Assembly (NCBI GenBank): GCA_016931515.1
Contig: JAFGEQ010000019.1
Coordinates: 186,001 to 250,000, forward strand
Reading direction: 5' to 3'
DNA from: a candidate division CSSED10-310 bacterium
Lineage (GTDB): Bacteria > CSSED10-310
DNA length: 64,000 nt
The notes beneath the pieces were generated by a model. It did not search any database. It was not told where the DNA came from and was given only the letters and a program-made list of their open reading frames with translations. Below, piece after piece: positions 61,989 through 64,000 of this stretch (its first letter is position 1; each line of letters starts with the position of its first letter). Both the position numbers and the translations under genes were made by a program.

Positions 61989-62191
61989 TTGTCGATACCT
62001 TCCGAATCCAATTTATAGAGTATGAAAGTAATTTATTCAAGATTCCAAACTCAGGTGATTCAACAACGGGTCGTCCGGTTTGGTTCCGGATCATCTCCGG
62101 GAGATGTTGTTCGCGGGCATTGTTTGACTTGATCGTATCAATATGATGCAGTATCGACGCTCGAAGGAGCGTCGCTGAAAATTGTTTTTCC

Positions 62192-63007
62192 ATGGCGACA
62201 GGGAGTGCTGAACTCAGGATGAGAGATACGATACAAGGAATCATTTTTGATCTGGATGGAACATTGCTCGATACAATCGGTGATCTGGCCGACAGCGGTA
62301 ATTATATTCTGGCTGAACATGGGTTTCCGACTCATACTGAAGCAGGTTACAAACAGATGGTGGGCGACGGAATCCGGGAACTCGTTACACGCATGTTGCC
62401 AGATTCCAGCCGGGATCCGGACCGGATCAGTTACATGGTGTCACAGATGGAAGCCCGATACGCGCAATACTGGCATGTCAGGACCCGAGTATACGACGGT
62501 ATTACGGAATTGCTCGATAATTTGTCGGCGAAGCCCATCAAACTCGCTGTTCTATCCAATAAACCGCATCACTTTACGGTCGTCATGACGGAAGCCTACC
62601 TGTCCCGATGGCACTTCGATCCGTTATGGGGTGCAGCGAGCCACCGTCCGAAAAAACCGGACCCGGGACCGGCATTGGCGATCGCAAACTACTGGAACCT
62701 GAATCCATCCGATTGTATATTCGTCGGGGATTCCGAGCCGGATATACGAACGGCGAGAGCCGCTGGGATGATCCCGATGGCGGTAACATGGGGATTCCGT
62801 TCCCGTGAACAGCTTGCAGCGGAAGTCCCCGACGGTATTATCGATATTCCGATGGAACTGATCGATATTCTGGATGGACGTTGCAGGAGATTTTCCGACA
62901 ATCGGAACAAGACAGGAAGTTCGGATCCCGGGTTCGCGGAAGATGCCGGCGAGGATCGTGAAGGGATCCAACAGAATAGCAGATTGAACAGACAGGAGTT
63001 GTTATGA
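62192..63007 (+). CDS. HAD-superfamily hydrolase, phosphoglycolate phosphatase-like
   Basis: 271 residues from ATG 62192 (ATG 62219 is an alternative start next to the conserved core). Motif I DLDGTLLDT with Asp20 and Asp22, motif II VLSNKPHHF, the lysine in HRPKKPDPG and motif III GDSEPDIRTARAAGM match the Gph/PGP-like branch, which dephosphorylates 2-phosphoglycolate or related sugar phosphates. The last 50 residues (RCRRFSDNRNKTGSSDPG and on) are a hydrophilic extension beyond the usual end. It overlaps sppA by 4 bp (ATGA), so they are cotranscribed. Confidence 0.88.
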   Translation: MATGSAELRMRDTIQGIIFDLDGTLLDTIGDLADSGNYILAEHGFPTHTEAGYKQMVGDGIRELVTRMLPDSSRDPDRISYMVSQMEARYAQYWHVRTRVYDGITELLDNLSAKPIKLAVLSNKPHHFTVVMTEAYLSRWHFDPLWGAASHRPKKPDPGPALAIANYWNLNPSDCIFVGDSEPDIRTARAAGMIPMAVTWGFRSREQLAAEVPDGIIDIPMELIDILDGRCRRFSDNRNKTGSSDPGFAEDAGEDREGIQQNSRLNRQELL

Positions 63008-64000
63008 AGAAGCTTTTAATCGCAATGGCAGTCCTTCTCGCTCTGATGATAGCCGTCGCAATGGTGACAGGCATCCTCGTCGGGCTAGGTCACCTGAAAG
63101 ATTTTGACTTTCGAAAACCCGGCAAAATTGTCATTCAGTTGGATTTTGCCCAGACGATTATCGAGGAGCACTCCAATGATCCATTCCAGAGATTTACATC
63201 CCGCGGGAACCTCCGGCTGCTGGATGTTGTTCGAACCCTGGATCATGCTGCTTCAAACGAAAAAGTGGCAGGTATCGTGGCCGATTTGTCCGAGCTGTCT
63301 ATGGGTATGGCACAACTCCAGGAAGTTCGCGAAGCAGTGCAACGGTTCAGGGCATCTGGAAAATGGGCCATTGCCTATGCCGATACATATTTCAGCTCCC
63401 AGACCGGCACCGGCGTGTATTATCTGGCATCCGCATTCGATGAGATCTACATGCATCCGTCAGGAGACGTTGGCTTTCTGGGTTTGGCCATCGAACCGTA
63501 TTTCCTGAGAAATGCGCTTGATATGTTCGGTGTTGTGCCCTATATGAATCAGCTTTATGAGTATAAAACAGTGGTCAATATGTGGAATGAAAACCACTAT
63601 ACTGATGCACATCGTGAGTCAGACAACAAGCTGATCCAGAGCATCTTTGATGAAATCGTGCGGGGTGTTGCAGAGAGCCGAAACATGACGGAGGAGACTA
63701 TTCGTGACCTGGTTGATCATGCTCCTTTCATAGGTCGCGAAGCTCTGGAGGCACGCCTTGTGGATGGTTTCCGATATTGGGATGAGGTTGAAACGCTTAT
63801 CGAGGAAAAAGCCGGGGGCGAAGTCGAAATGCTGCAAACAGGGGACTATTTTCACAAAAAAGTCGGGCGCCTGAACAATGACGGTGACACGGTTATTGCT
63901 CTGGTATACGGACTGGGTGAGGTTGTTCGCGGTGAGGCGACAACGACCCTGACGGGCGGCCAGGTGATGGCTGCAAAAACACTTGCGGCAACATTCCGGC
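63004..64000 (+). CDS. sppA: Signal peptide peptidase SppA (S49), partial, open at the right edge
   Basis: 332 residues are visible from ATG 63004; the frame runs off the window. An N-terminal membrane anchor (LLIAMAVLLALMIAVAMVTG) is followed by the first S49 domain: VAGIVADLSELSMGMAQLQE, YYLASAFDEIYMHPSGDVGF and the catalytic-type lysine Lys188 in YEYKTVVNMW, equal to the general base of the long E. coli-type SppA. The second domain begins at VIALVYGLGEVVRGE and would carry the catalytic serine outside the window. It degrades cleaved signal peptides in the membrane. It is coupled to the HAD phosphatase gene. Confidence 0.92.
   Translation, partial: MKKLLIAMAVLLALMIAVAMVTGILVGLGHLKDFDFRKPGKIVIQLDFAQTIIEEHSNDPFQRFTSRGNLRLLDVVRTLDHAASNEKVAGIVADLSELSMGMAQLQEVREAVQRFRASGKWAIAYADTYFSSQTGTGVYYLASAFDEIYMHPSGDVGFLGLAIEPYFLRNALDMFGVVPYMNQLYEYKTVVNMWNENHYTDAHRESDNKLIQSIFDEIVRGVAESRNMTEETIRDLVDHAPFIGREALEARLVDGFRYWDEVETLIEEKAGGEVEMLQTGDYFHKKVGRLNNDGDTVIALVYGLGEVVRGEATTTLTGGQVMAAKTLAATFR

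Overview
The window is a densely packed bacterial chromosome segment of intermediate G+C (judged by eye) with about 46 protein genes and a five-tRNA cluster. Lipoprotein-type signal peptides, HflK/HflC, SppA, a divergent polysaccharide deacetylase and cell-wall amidases point to an envelope-rich, probably diderm bacterium. The dockerin-type tail, the DUF4388 (PATAN) protein and especially the linked TIGR03663 (Agl23-like) and DUF2298 (Chlor_Arch_YYY) membrane proteins suggest an uncultivated or candidate phylum. The sequence does not let me name the phylum. ATGA/GTGA overlaps are frequent, and no convincing rho-independent terminator was found.

Left part (1-9857): a minus-strand pair (SAM methyltransferase, then a glycosyltransferase running off the left edge) faces a plus-strand series. 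That series holds a small exported protein, a TPR/zinc-ribbon membrane protein, a DUF4388-pseudopilin fusion, an SPFH lipoprotein, a YjbQ protein, an HspR-like MerR regulator, a sigma-70 factor and a PfkB sugar kinase. The last seven are tightly spaced and look like one operon with its own regulators.

Housekeeping part (9868-25545): lon, tmk-ricT, a 194-bp hairpin-rich element with imperfect terminal inverted repeats ending in the murF stop codon, murF, a membrane protein with a spermidine-synthase-like centre, an amidase plus a GerMN protein, rdgB, tRNAs (Pro, Arg, His, Arg, Leu), tig-clpP-engB, and folD-larB on the minus strand.

Central part (25667-48334) is the most unusual: two converging operons of very large membrane proteins. 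The plus operon holds a GT39-like protein, an Agl23-like protein with a C-terminal six-bladed NHL propeller, a DUF2298 protein, and a 1980-residue fusion of GT39-like, DUF2298 and NHL parts. The minus operon holds a polyprenyl-phosphate-type GT2, an NHL-GT39 protein, a GT39 protein with a C-terminal beta-rich domain, and a GT39 protein with PA14-like and propeller parts. The GT2 could charge a lipid carrier and the GT39-like enzymes could use that lipid-linked sugar outside the membrane. The propellers may recognise or organise the glycan or its acceptor. The functional link is inference; the architecture is visible.

Right part (48561-64000): a succinate dehydrogenase/fumarate reductase operon in the order A-C-D-B; a 1051-residue exported amidase with GerMN, inserted golvesin-like, FN3 and dockerin parts; a PPK2 kinase; hflK-hflC; a minus-strand group (S41-like protease homologue lacking both catalytic residues, divergent polysaccharide deacetylase, dihydrouridine synthase); and a HAD phosphatase overlapping sppA, which runs off the right edge.
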